Part shown: one piece after another, positions 7,615 to 13,216 of the stretch
Position numbering within the stretch: position 1 is the first letter of the stretch
How the letters are laid out: each line of letters begins with the position of its first letter
NCBI GenBank assembly: GCA_050699055.1
Contig: JBOHCT010000122.1
Coordinates: 1-13,216 of the forward strand
DNA: 13,216 nucleotides
Direction of reading: 5' to 3'
Source of the DNA: JBOHCT01 sp050699055
Lineage (GTDB): Bacteria > Actinomycetota > Actinomycetes > Streptosporangiales > JBOHCT01
Notes under the pieces: model-generated
What the model was told of the DNA's origin: nothing
The model's input: only the letters and a program-made list of their open reading frames with translations
Databases searched by the model: none
Translations under genes and position numbers: made by a program

Positions 7615-8229
7615 TCAGCGGCACAGGCTGCGTTCGGCGGTGGTGATCAGTGTTGTCGCGGTCCCCTCGATGGACAGATCCCGGCCGGTGTACAGCAGGT
7701 CGAAGCTATCGAAGCTCGTCAGTAGCCACAGCAGGTCGGCGGCTTGGTCGGCGGTGACGCCGGCACGCAGCGCCTCCTGCTCGGCCAGGCGCTGGGCAAG
7801 GTGGGCCATTCCACTCGCCCGGCCCTGTTCCATCCGCTGGATCGCGCCGCCGACCGCGGCGACGTCCAGCAGGGCCATCGAGGACAGCACTCGCAGCACG
7901 TCCCGATCAGCCGCGTACATCTCCACGACCCCGCGGATCCCCCCGCGCAGGGCTTCGCGCGCGTCGGGGTGGCCCGCGGCCTGCAGCATGCGACCGAACC
8001 CGCCGCGCTCCAGCAGATCCGCCCCGGCCGCCTCGAACAATCCGGCGCGCGAGCCGAAGACCAGGTAGACGGTGGGCCGCGCGACGCGCGCTATACGGGC
8101 GATGCGATCGATGCTGACCGGCTCCGAAGGCGCCTCACGCAACCGCTGGTAGACCGCGTCGAGGATGCGGCGCCGCGTCTCCGCCGCCGCCTCCGCCCGC
8201 AGGCGCTGCTCGTACTTCCGGGTGGCCAT
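7615..8229 (-). CDS. TetR-family transcriptional regulator
   Basis: A 204-residue repressor-type protein of normal family length. The N-terminal DNA-binding region is clear: RRRILDAVYQRLRE (19-32) followed by the helix-turn-helix VSIDRIARIARVARPTVYLV (38-57) and FGSRAGLFEAA (58-68). The rest is the alpha-helical ligand and dimerisation domain. Two start codons are possible. ATG 8235 leaves only two bases after AGGG, whereas ATG 8229 has eight bases after it, so 8229 is chosen. The gene is divergent from the small monooxygenase-like gene at 8336. A perfect palindrome 31 bases upstream of its start lies within that gene's promoter, which suggests it represses both the neighbour and itself. The inducer is unknown. 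Confidence 0.9.
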   Translation of the reverse strand: MATRKYEQRLRAEAAAETRRRILDAVYQRLREAPSEPVSIDRIARIARVARPTVYLVFGSRAGLFEAAGADLLERGGFGRMLQAAGHPDAREALRGGIRGVVEMYAADRDVLRVLSSMALLDVAAVGGAIQRMEQGRASGMAHLAQRLAEQEALRAGVTADQAADLLWLLTSFDSFDLLYTGRDLSIEGTATTLITTAERSLCR

Positions 8230-8250
8230 GACCATTACCCTAGTATTGGC

Positions 8251-8284
8251 TTGACATGACGTATTCTAGAATACATACTGTCAT
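8251..8284 (+). promoter_or_regulatory. Sigma-70-type promoter with embedded TetR operator
   Basis: TTGACA (8251-8256), a 17-base spacer and CATACT (8274-8279) form a good housekeeping promoter directed at the gene at 8336. The spacer holds a perfect 14-bp palindrome, GTATTCTAGAATAC (8261-8274), which touches the first base of the -10 element. Flanking ATGAC (8256-8260) and GTCAT (8280-8284) are inverted copies with unequal spacing. Binding here would block RNA polymerase. The divergent tetR gene next door is the obvious candidate regulator; that link is inferred from position. Confidence 0.75.
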
Positions 8285-8335
8285 GCGAATCTGGCGAGCG
8301 CCAGGACGCCAGCGACCGAAGACAAGGGGGCCGTC

Positions 8336-8629
8336 ATGCGGGTGATGATCCGCTGCAAGGTCAGACCCGACGAGGTGGAACGCAACCTGGAGCTGCTCCA
8401 GGACGTGTACGAGGAGATGCGTTCGGTCCAGCCGAAGGGTCTGCGGTACGCAACGCTCCAGCTCGAAGACAAGGTGACCTTCGTGGCCTTCGCCGAGATG
8501 GACGAGGGCCCTGCGGTGCTGCAGCAGCTGGGGGCCTTCCAGCGCTACCGCGCGACCCTCGACGACCGGTGCGATGAACCCTCCGTACTCACGGTGTTGC
8601 ATGAGGTCGGCTCCTACGGCTTTCACTGA
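8336..8629 (+). CDS. Small dimeric alpha/beta-barrel protein, antibiotic biosynthesis monooxygenase (ABM)-like
   Basis: A 97-residue soluble protein. The layout is strand (RVMIRCKVRP, 2-11), helix (EVERNLELLQDVYEEMRS, 13-30), strands (LRYATLQLED, 36-45, and VTFVAFAEMD, 47-56), helix (AVLQQLGAFQRYRATL, 60-75) and a last strand (SVLTVLHEVGSYGF, 83-96). This order is that of ABM/Dabb-type ferredoxin-like dimeric barrels, which include cofactor-free monooxygenases and stress-related proteins. No signal peptide or catalytic signature is visible, so the reaction is unknown. The start has AGGGGG about seven bases upstream. It is driven by the promoter at 8251-8279 and probably controlled by the divergent TetR protein, which suggests a role in handling a small molecule sensed by that regulator. 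Confidence 0.75.
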   Translation: MRVMIRCKVRPDEVERNLELLQDVYEEMRSVQPKGLRYATLQLEDKVTFVAFAEMDEGPAVLQQLGAFQRYRATLDDRCDEPSVLTVLHEVGSYGFH

Positions 8630-8678
8630 CGCAGCCCCACCGCACGACCAGCCGAATCCACCGAAAGGCAGATCCCTA

Positions 8679-8925
8679 GTGTCGCGTGTCGGAAGTCTCG
8701 CCCTGGACCGTGGCGTGGCGGATGATCGGCCTTCGGACTACCGGGCCGACGTCGAGGAGAGGGCCCGCAGGCTTGAGGCCTTGCTCCGGCGGCTTCCCGC
8801 GCTTCCCGAGGACGAGAGGGGTGACGACGGGGCACCGCCGCCTCGGCCGCGTTCAGGCGGGCCGAGGCGGCTCACTCGCGATGCTGGAGCAGTTGGCCCG
8901 CGCGCAGATCGCCCACCATGAATGA
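8679..8925 (+). pseudogene. Disrupted small helical protein (several frames)
   Basis: From GTG 8679 a frame reads SDYRADVEERARRLEALLRR, which is strongly helical and coiled-coil like, up to about 8825. It then turns into low-quality Pro/Arg/Gly sequence. In the other two plus-strand frames the helical character resumes: AAFRRAEAAHSR (about 8847-8885), then MLEQLARAQIAHHE (8881-8925, ending in TGA). Read together they resemble small actinobacterial proteins made of amphipathic helices with repeated Ala, Glu and His. The pattern fits one gene broken by two frameshifts. The exact breakpoints and family are not known. A GAAAGG (8663-8668) lies upstream of the GTG but is rather far. It could also be coincidental coding-like GC-rich sequence. 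Confidence 0.35.
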
Positions 8926-9058
8926 GCGCACGGCGAAGGCGTTTCGCACCCGAGGGCTGAAACTCGGTACGTAGCGGACATCCCGCGCAGAGGTGCGCGG
9001 CGAGCACGCACGGAGCGCTACGCGGACTGTCTCCTTACCGGTGCGGGGCACAGCTTCC

Positions 9059-9085
9059 TGTCACACTCACCCGCCGCGGCGGGTC
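9059..9085 (+). promoter_or_regulatory. Candidate ECF41-type promoter upstream of the DoxX-like gene
   Basis: TGTCACA (9059-9065) is followed by 16 bases and GGTC (9082-9085). From memory, published ECF41 promoters have TGTCACA in the -35 region and CGTC at -10 with a similar spacing, so this is a near match with one -10 base changed. It points to the DoxX-like gene at 9157, whose neighbour is an ECF sigma factor with a fused SnoaL-like domain. The spacer also contains a perfect GC palindrome, CCCGCCGCGGCGGG (9070-9083). Confidence 0.55.
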
Positions 9086-9110
9086 AACACGGTGGCGAAC
9101 ACAAAGTCCC

Positions 9111-9134
9111 GGCCGGGGGCAGCCCGCGCCGGCC
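9111..9134 (+). promoter_or_regulatory. GC-rich hairpin in the 5' leader of the DoxX-like gene
   Basis: GGCCGG (9111-9116) pairs with CCGGCC (9129-9134), and GGG and CCC within the 12-base interior can pair further. It ends nine bases before the ribosome binding site GAGGAG (9143-9148). Such a hairpin could tune translation or protect the transcript, but no T-run follows, so it is not a terminator. Its function is not shown. Confidence 0.35.
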
Positions 9135-9156
9135 CATCTGATGAGGAGTAGTGCTG

Positions 9157-9504
9157 ATGTCCGTCACCTACGTCGTCGTGACCGTTGTGGCTGCCGCCAT
9201 GGTGGGCTTCTCGGCCGCCTCGGTCTTCGTCGGCGCCAAGTGGGTCGTGCAGCCGTTGGCCGACTACGGCGTCCCGCGCTCCTGGTGGCCCTGGCTCGGT
9301 ACGGTCAAGGCCGCGGGCGCGGCAGGTCTGCTGGTCGGCCTGGTCGTGCCGGTCATCGGCCTCCTGGCCGGGGCCGGGCTGGTGCTGTATTTCGCCGGGG
9401 CTGTCATCACCGTGGTCCGGGCGCGCTGGTACTCCCACGTCCCGTTCCCGTTGGTGTACGTGGCGCCGGTGGTCGGCTCTCTGGCGGTGGGCCTCGCCGC
9501 CTAG
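9157..9504 (+). CDS. DoxX-like small integral membrane protein
   Basis: A 115-residue, very hydrophobic protein with about four membrane segments: residues 4-26 (TYVVVTVVAAAMVGFSAASV), about 45-70 (WWPWLGTVKAAGAAGLLVGL and on), about 70-90 (VIGLLAGAGLVLYFAGAVIT) and about 98-115 (VYVAPVVGSLAVGLAA). Length, the WPWLGTVKAAGAAGLL stretch and the four-helix layout fit DoxX-like (DoxX_2) proteins. Their biochemical role is mostly unknown, though some DoxX relatives are tied to redox and oxidative stress. The ATG at 9157 is chosen over GTG 9151 because GAGGAG (9143-9148) is eight bases upstream of it. It precedes the ECF sigma factor and carries a promoter of the type such sigma factors read, so it is probably a target of that sigma factor. 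Confidence 0.8.
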   Translation: MSVTYVVVTVVAAAMVGFSAASVFVGAKWVVQPLADYGVPRSWWPWLGTVKAAGAAGLLVGLVVPVIGLLAGAGLVLYFAGAVITVVRARWYSHVPFPLVYVAPVVGSLAVGLAA

Positions 9505-9631
9505 AGCACCCTCTAGCTCCAGTAGAAGCCCTTGACGCTGCACTGGGCCGCGAGGGATCTCTCAGACCTGCGCCGGTGGGGTTTGACGGGCTGCTGGCAT
9601 GACACGGGGCAAGGACAGGAAGGAAACCGAC

Positions 9632-10513
9632 GTGGATGAGCGCGAGTGGCTGGCACGGCGGTTCGCGGAGCATCGGCCGCGGCTGCTGGCGGCGGCCTAC
9701 CGGATGCTCGGTTCGGCGAGCGAGGCCGACGACGCGGTTCAGGAAGCGTGGCTGCGGCTGGACCGTACCCACGGCGACGCTGTGGAGAACTTGCCGGCGT
9801 GGTTGACCACCGTGGTCGCACGGGTGTGCCTGAATATGCTGCGCGCCCGGGCATCGCGGCGAGAACAACCCCTGGACGCACACACGGATCGTCGCCCGGA
9901 CGGCGGCGAGGGGGAGGCAGACCCCGCCCAGGAGGCACTGCTGGCCGACTCGGTTGGGCTGGCGCTGCTGGTGGTCCTGGACACGCTGGCTCCCGCCGAG
10001 CGACTGGCCTTCGTGCTGCACGACATGTTCGACCTGCCCTTCGACCAGATCGCCCCCGTCGTCGGCCGCTCTCCCGCCGCGGCACGACAACTGGCCAGCC
10101 GCGCCCGGCGCCGGGTTAGGGGATCGGCGGTGCCCGAGGCCGACCGGGGCCGCCAGCGCCGCGTGGTCGATGCCTATCTGGCCGCCACCCGCGACGGTGA
10201 CTTCGAGGCGCTCCTCGCGCTGCTCGACCCGGACGTGGTGCTCCGCGCCGACCCGCACGCGGTCCCCTCCGGTGTGCCCACGCTGCTGCGCGGCGCCCAG
10301 GCCGTCGCCCGGGGTGCGACGGCCTCCTCCGCCCGAGCAAGGCACACCCAGCTGGCCCTGGTCAACGGAAGAGTGGGACTGGTGATGGCACTCAGCGGAC
10401 ACCTGACCGTGGTACTCGACTTCACCATCGCAGGCGACAAGATCACCGAGATCGACGTGATCGCGGCCCCAGAGCGCCTGCAACAACTCGACCTCGCCGA
10501 GCTCGACAGCTAA
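9632..10513 (+). CDS. ECF sigma factor with fused C-terminal SnoaL-like domain (ECF41/ECF56-like, SigJ type)
   Basis: A 293-residue sigma factor, long for the ECF class because of an extra domain. Region 2 spans about residues 8-75 (RPRLLAAAYRMLGSASEADD, then AVQEAWLRLDR). Region 4 spans about 108-162 (LAPAERLAFVLHDMFDLPFD, QIAPVVGRSPAAARQLASRA). A SnoaL-like domain follows from about 176 (RRVVDAYLAATRDGDFEALL) to the end; such tails are known to control activity without a classic anti-sigma factor. The C-terminal APERLQQLDL resembles the NPDKL box of ECF41 proteins, but the DGGGK box expected after DVVL is replaced by ADPHAVPSG. GTG 9632 is chosen because AGGAAGGA (9617-9624) is seven bases upstream; ATG 9599 has no such site. 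It lies 127 bases after the DoxX-like gene, whose promoter resembles ECF41 targets. Confidence 0.88.
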   Translation: MDEREWLARRFAEHRPRLLAAAYRMLGSASEADDAVQEAWLRLDRTHGDAVENLPAWLTTVVARVCLNMLRARASRREQPLDAHTDRRPDGGEGEADPAQEALLADSVGLALLVVLDTLAPAERLAFVLHDMFDLPFDQIAPVVGRSPAAARQLASRARRRVRGSAVPEADRGRQRRVVDAYLAATRDGDFEALLALLDPDVVLRADPHAVPSGVPTLLRGAQAVARGATASSARARHTQLALVNGRVGLVMALSGHLTVVLDFTIAGDKITEIDVIAAPERLQQLDLAELDS

Positions 10514-10651
10514 CAACGAACAAACGTGCCAGGACCTGCCCCACCGGCGGCGCGCGGCGACCAGGCTCAATCCCACTAACACCAGCTACCCTCGGCCCCA
10601 ACAACCCCAGCGTTGCGGCGGCCGAACTGGGCCCAGGAATTGACCATCCCT

Positions 10652-10665
10652 TCCGTACGTACGGA
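10652..10665. promoter_or_regulatory. Perfect 14-bp palindrome, possible orphan operator
   Basis: TCCGTACGTACGGA is its own reverse complement, and near-matching CCCT/GGGG flanks extend the symmetry. CGTACG-centred palindromes are common as TetR-family operators. No gene starts next to it: the sigma factor ends at 10513 upstream and the second tetR gene ends at 10689 downstream on the opposite strand. It may be left from a lost promoter region. Lack of a loop and T-run argues against a terminator. Confidence 0.45.
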
Positions 10666-10688
10666 GGGGGTTCCCTTGCGAAACGGGG

Positions 10689-11342
10689 TCACTGATGCTG
10701 GCGTCGTTGTGGTCGTTTTTCGGCCGCGTCGAGTGCGGGTGTGAGTGGTGCGAGCGCGGCGCGGAGTAGGTCGGGTAGCGAGCCGGACACCACGACGAGG
10801 CCGCCGGCCGCGAGGGAATCGGTTGCCGGCCGCAGCCACTGTTCGAGTGCGATGCGGACCGCGGCAGCCACGCCCGCCGCGAGCACGCGGGCAGTACGTT
10901 CGTCGGCGCCGTCGAGGCGCCCTGCGATCGCGCCTGCCAGGGGTTGTTCGATCGCGTCGGCAGTGCCGACGAACGCATCGCGCAGCGCGGCGCTGGTCGT
11001 GATCAGCAGCAGCGCATCGCGACTGCGTTCGCCCGGGCCGGTGTATTGCTCCACGATCGCGTCGGCAACGGCGTCAGCGAGCCGGACGTCGGGTGTCCTG
11101 GCGGCTACCGCCGCCGCGACTCGTGCCTCCCGTTCGGCGGTGACGGCGGCGACGATCGCCTGCTCGCGACTGGAGAAGTAGTTGTTGTATGTCCTTGAGG
11201 AGACGCCGGCGGCCTCGGCGATGTCGTCGACGCGCACGTTGTTCGGCCCGCGCTCCATTGCCAGCCGCAGCGCCGCCTCCCGCAACGCCTCGCGGGTGGC
11301 CTGCTTTTTCCGCTCGCGCAACCCCGCCCGCCTCGTCGTCAC
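10689..11342 (-). CDS. TetR-family transcriptional regulator (second)
   Basis: A 217-residue protein. The DNA-binding domain is REALREAALRLAMERGPNNV (17-36), then helix-turn-helix RVDDIAEAAGVSSRTYNNYF (37-56) and SSREQAIVAAV (57-67), as in AcrR-like TetR proteins. The remainder is an Ala-rich helical effector domain with VLAAGVAAAVRIALEQWL at 153-170. The frame is open far upstream, to 11951, but that extension reads through the divergent gene and the operator. GTG 11342 (MTTRRAGLRERKKQATREAL) begins at the natural family start; an ATG at 11393 would lie inside the operator. No strong ribosome binding site is seen before the GTG. The 32-bp dyad at 11363-11394, 20 bases upstream, is its probable own operator and also controls the divergent gene at 11446. 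Confidence 0.88.
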   Translation of the reverse strand: MTTRRAGLRERKKQATREALREAALRLAMERGPNNVRVDDIAEAAGVSSRTYNNYFSSREQAIVAAVTAEREARVAAAVAARTPDVRLADAVADAIVEQYTGPGERSRDALLLITTSAALRDAFVGTADAIEQPLAGAIAGRLDGADERTARVLAAGVAAAVRIALEQWLRPATDSLAAGGLVVVSGSLPDLLRAALAPLTPALDAAEKRPQRRQHQ

Positions 11343-11362
11343 AAGGTCATCATGCCAGGAGA

Positions 11363-11394
11363 CATGCGTGCACGCAAACTTGCGCACACGCATG
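11363..11394. promoter_or_regulatory. 32-bp dyad, probable TetR operator between divergent genes
   Basis: Outer arms CATGCGTG (11363-11370) and CACGCATG (11387-11394), and inner arms CGCAA (11373-11377) and TTGCG (11380-11384), are all symmetric about the same centre (11378.5). Twenty-six of 32 positions fit perfect two-fold symmetry. The half-sites read outward as TTGCGYRCACGCATG on both strands, so two dimers could bind. It lies between the second tetR gene (start 11342) and the gene at 11446, in the only space available for both promoters. The promoters themselves could not be placed with certainty. Confidence 0.75.
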
Positions 11395-11445
11395 TATCGT
11401 TTGTAGCCTCTGATCGAACCCCACTCGACAGGAAAGGCCGAAGAC

Positions 11446-12471
11446 ATGCGAGGCAAGGGCATGACGTACGACACCGGCTTTTCCGGTATGGGCGAGATCT
11501 CCCGCGAGCGCTTCGATCCCGAGGTGGTCCAGCGGGAGCTGGCCATCATCCGTGATGACCTGCACTGCAATGCCGTCCAGGTCACCGGCGGCGATCCGGA
11601 GCGGCTGGAGCTCGCTGGCCACTGGGCCGCCGAGCTCGGGCTGGAGGTCTGGTTCTCGCCGTACCCTCTGGAACTGACGACCGACGAGATCCTGGCGCTG
11701 TTCGCCGATTGTGCGGAGCGGGCGGAGCGACTCCGGAAGGCGGGAGCCGAGGTCGTGTTCGTTACCGGCGTCGAGCTGACCATCATGAACCGGGGATTCA
11801 TGTCCGGCGACAACCTCGAGGAGCGGCTCAGTTTGTTGTTGAGCCAGCCCGATGGCCGGCGCGAGCGACTCGCCGAGGCGAGCACCCGTGTCAACGACTT
11901 CCTCCGTGACGCCGTGGCAGTGGTCCGCGAGCGATTCGGTGGGAGGATCACCTACGCCGCCATACCGTTCGAGCGTGTCGACTGGACGCCCTTCGACATC
12001 GTGTCAGTCGAACTCATCCGGTCCGCCGAGGTCGCCGACCAGTACCGGGACGGCGTACGCAACCTCGTCGCGCAGGGAAAGCCCGTCGCGATCACCGGCT
12101 TCGGCACGGCCGCCTGGCGCGGCGCGGGCGACGTAGCGCCTCGCAGCATGGAGATCCTCGAATACGACGAGGACACCGGTGACCCAGTTCGATTGAACGG
12201 GGAGTACATCCGTGATGAGGCCGGCCAAGCCACCTACCTGTGCGAGCTGCTGGAGGTCTTCGACACCGAAGGTGTCGACAGCGCCTTTGTGTTCCTTTTC
12301 GCGCTCTACAACTATCCGCACCGCCCCGATGGCGATCCCCGCGACGACCTGGACCTTGCCAGCCCCGGCATCGTCAAAGTGCTCGAGGATCGCCGCGGAG
12401 ACACCTACCCCGACATGCCGTGGGAGCCCAAGGCCGCCTTCACCGCGCTGGCCGACTACTACCGCGGCTGA
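11446..12471 (+). CDS. Conserved TIM-barrel-like protein, glycosidase-like fold (relatives often labelled abortive infection protein)
   Basis: A 341-residue soluble protein beginning MRGKGMTYDTGFSGMGEISR. The pattern of short hydrophobic strands alternating with helices suggests a TIM barrel: CNAVQVTGG (41-49), GLEVWFSPYP (65-74), AEVVFVTGVE (101-110), RITYAAIPFERVDW (167-180), DIVSVELI (184-191), KPVAITGFGTAAW (212-224) and SAFVFLFALYNYPH (279-292). The end YPDMPWEPKAAFTALADYY (321-339) is conserved as I remember the family, whose members are often labelled abortive infection protein by automatic transfer, with no function shown. Glu110 after strand 4 sits where a glycosidase acid/base could be. 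The place of the usual second acid (TEFG in relatives, from memory) reads TGFG here, with Gly218. The start has AGGAAAGG (11430-11437) eight bases upstream. It is divergent from the second tetR gene and probably repressed by it. Confidence 0.65.
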   Translation: MRGKGMTYDTGFSGMGEISRERFDPEVVQRELAIIRDDLHCNAVQVTGGDPERLELAGHWAAELGLEVWFSPYPLELTTDEILALFADCAERAERLRKAGAEVVFVTGVELTIMNRGFMSGDNLEERLSLLLSQPDGRRERLAEASTRVNDFLRDAVAVVRERFGGRITYAAIPFERVDWTPFDIVSVELIRSAEVADQYRDGVRNLVAQGKPVAITGFGTAAWRGAGDVAPRSMEILEYDEDTGDPVRLNGEYIRDEAGQATYLCELLEVFDTEGVDSAFVFLFALYNYPHRPDGDPRDDLDLASPGIVKVLEDRRGDTYPDMPWEPKAAFTALADYYRG

Positions 12472-12531
12472 CCACGTCACGCAGACCGCCACGCGCGTGT
12501 ATCAAACACGACCACGAACAGGAACAGGAAC

Positions 12532-13122
12532 GTGAACACGACCGCGGCCGCCGCTGGCGGCGAGTTCCTTCTCGGCGGCGACCTGCGGGTCAACCGGCTC
12601 GCCCTTGGCGGCTCTGTGCGCGACCCCGAGGCGGGCATCGCGGCGCTGCGCCGTGCCACGGAGCTCGGCGTGAACCACATCGATACCGCCGGCTTCTACG
12701 GGCTCGGTGACCTCCGCGCGCACGAGCTGATCCGGGAGGCGTTGTCGCCGTACCCCGACGACCTGGTGATCGCCACCAAGGTGGGTCCGCTGCTCGAGGG
12801 GGGCATCATGCCCACTGGCCAGGCCACCGCCGATCAACTGTGCGGTCTGGTCGAGGGGGATCTGCGCCGCCTCGGCCAGGACCGCCTCGACCTGGTCTAC
12901 CTGCGAGTGGGCGGTATGGGCGGGGCCGGGTGACGAATCGATCGGTGAACGCTTCGCGGTCCTCGCGGAGCTTCGCCGTGAAGGGTTGATCCGGCACTCG
13001 GCGTCAGCAACGTTGACGCCACCCAACTCGCCGAGGCACGGTCCCTCGCCCCGGTCGCCGAGCTCGCGCAGTTGGCACCCATCTACTGGCGAGCACCGGC
13101 AACGGGCGTCGATTCGTACTAA
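12532..13122 (+). pseudogene. Aldo/keto reductase, broken by two frameshifts and shortened
   Basis: The first frame (GTG 12532 to TGA 12933, 133 residues) is an aldo/keto reductase N-terminus: LRVNRLALGG (18-27), GVNHIDTAGFYG (46-57) with Asp51 and Tyr56, and LVIATKVG (78-85) with Lys83, all usual for this NADPH-dependent family. An extra G in the run at 12922-12925 then shifts the frame, and the next frame reads GDESIGERFAVLAELRREGL up to IRH (12997). A missing C there shifts it again, to LGVSNVDATQLAEARSLAPV (12997-13056). The last frame ends at TAA (13120-13122) soon after AELAQLAPIYW, so the second half of the barrel (normal length about 280-330 residues) is missing. The start follows AGGAACAGGAAC repeats and lies 60 bases after the TIM-barrel gene, as if in one operon. 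Sequencing indels could explain the two shifts but not the lost C-terminus. Confidence 0.8.
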
Positions 13123-13156
13123 GGAGAACGAAAGTTCCTGGACGGAAGTGTGGTTT

Positions 13157-13216
13157 ATGCGTTTACGCGTGGGTGTACCGGAGCTTCGGATCGGCGAAGA
13201 AACCGCGGACGACTTC
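13157..13216 (+). CDS. Possible start of an unidentified gene, cut by the window end
   Basis: ATG 13157 opens MRLRVGVPELRIGEETADDF and stays open to the window edge (20 codons). GGAAG (13144-13148) lies eight bases upstream. The residues are too few to assign a family, and it may be non-coding. Confidence 0.25.
   Translation, partial: MRLRVGVPELRIGEETADDF

Noticed and set aside
9501..9516. Hairpin CTAGAG-CACC-CTCTAG overlapping the DoxX-like stop codon as a terminator
   Set aside because: The six-bp stem is weak and no T-run follows; at most it marks an mRNA end, which cannot be shown.
11343..11951. Long N-terminal extension of the second TetR frame
   Set aside because: The extension is antisense to the TIM-barrel gene and covers the operator. 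The TetR family start fits GTG 11342.
1..13216. CRISPR arrays, rRNA genes, complete insertion sequences or toxin-antitoxin pairs
   Set aside because: No regularly spaced repeats, rRNA motifs, transposase motifs with terminal inverted repeats, or paired small toxin/antitoxin frames were seen.

Overview
The window is GC-rich, with strong G/C preference at third codon positions, GTG starts and actinobacterial-type proteins (a SnoaL-tailed ECF sigma factor, two TetR repressors, a DoxX-like protein). It most likely comes from the chromosome of a high-GC actinobacterium. I cannot name a genus from the sequence alone.

Left part (1-5834), all on the plus strand: the 3' part of a CoxG-like SRPBCC protein, a 1339-residue fused HyuA-HyuB protein (hydantoinase/oxoprolinase/carboxylase superfamily), and a ring-opening amidohydrolase of the cyanuric acid hydrolase/barbiturase (AtzD/TrzD) family four bases further on. 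The last two form a clear operon. CoxG-like proteins usually serve molybdenum hydroxylases, so the set looks like part of a pathway that oxidises and hydrolyses an N-heterocycle such as a pyrimidine, barbiturate, triazine or hydantoin. The actual substrate is not shown.

Middle part (5835-7614): a truncated Lrp/AsnC-like reading frame overlaps the start of a complete dimethylargininase-type gene (ddaH) by ATGA. After 225 bases without a recognisable gene comes a perfect tRNA-Thr(GGT) with encoded CCA. About 100 bases beyond the tRNA is a short frameshifted piece that reads like the core-binding region of a tyrosine recombinase. This suggests the tRNA once served as an integration site.

Right part (7615-13216): three small modules with visible control sites, mixed with decayed genes. 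(1) A TetR gene diverges from a small dimeric alpha/beta-barrel monooxygenase-like gene, and a perfect 14-bp palindrome sits inside the promoter spacer. (2) A DoxX-like membrane protein has a promoter resembling those of ECF41 sigma factors, and lies directly upstream of an ECF sigma factor with a fused SnoaL-like domain. (3) A second TetR gene diverges, across a 32-bp dyad, from a TIM-barrel-like conserved protein and an aldo/keto reductase that is broken by two single-base frameshifts and shortened. A scrambled small helical ORF (about 8679-8925) and an orphan 14-bp palindrome (10652-10665) add to the impression of a region undergoing decay or rearrangement. No CRISPR array, rRNA or complete insertion sequence was seen.
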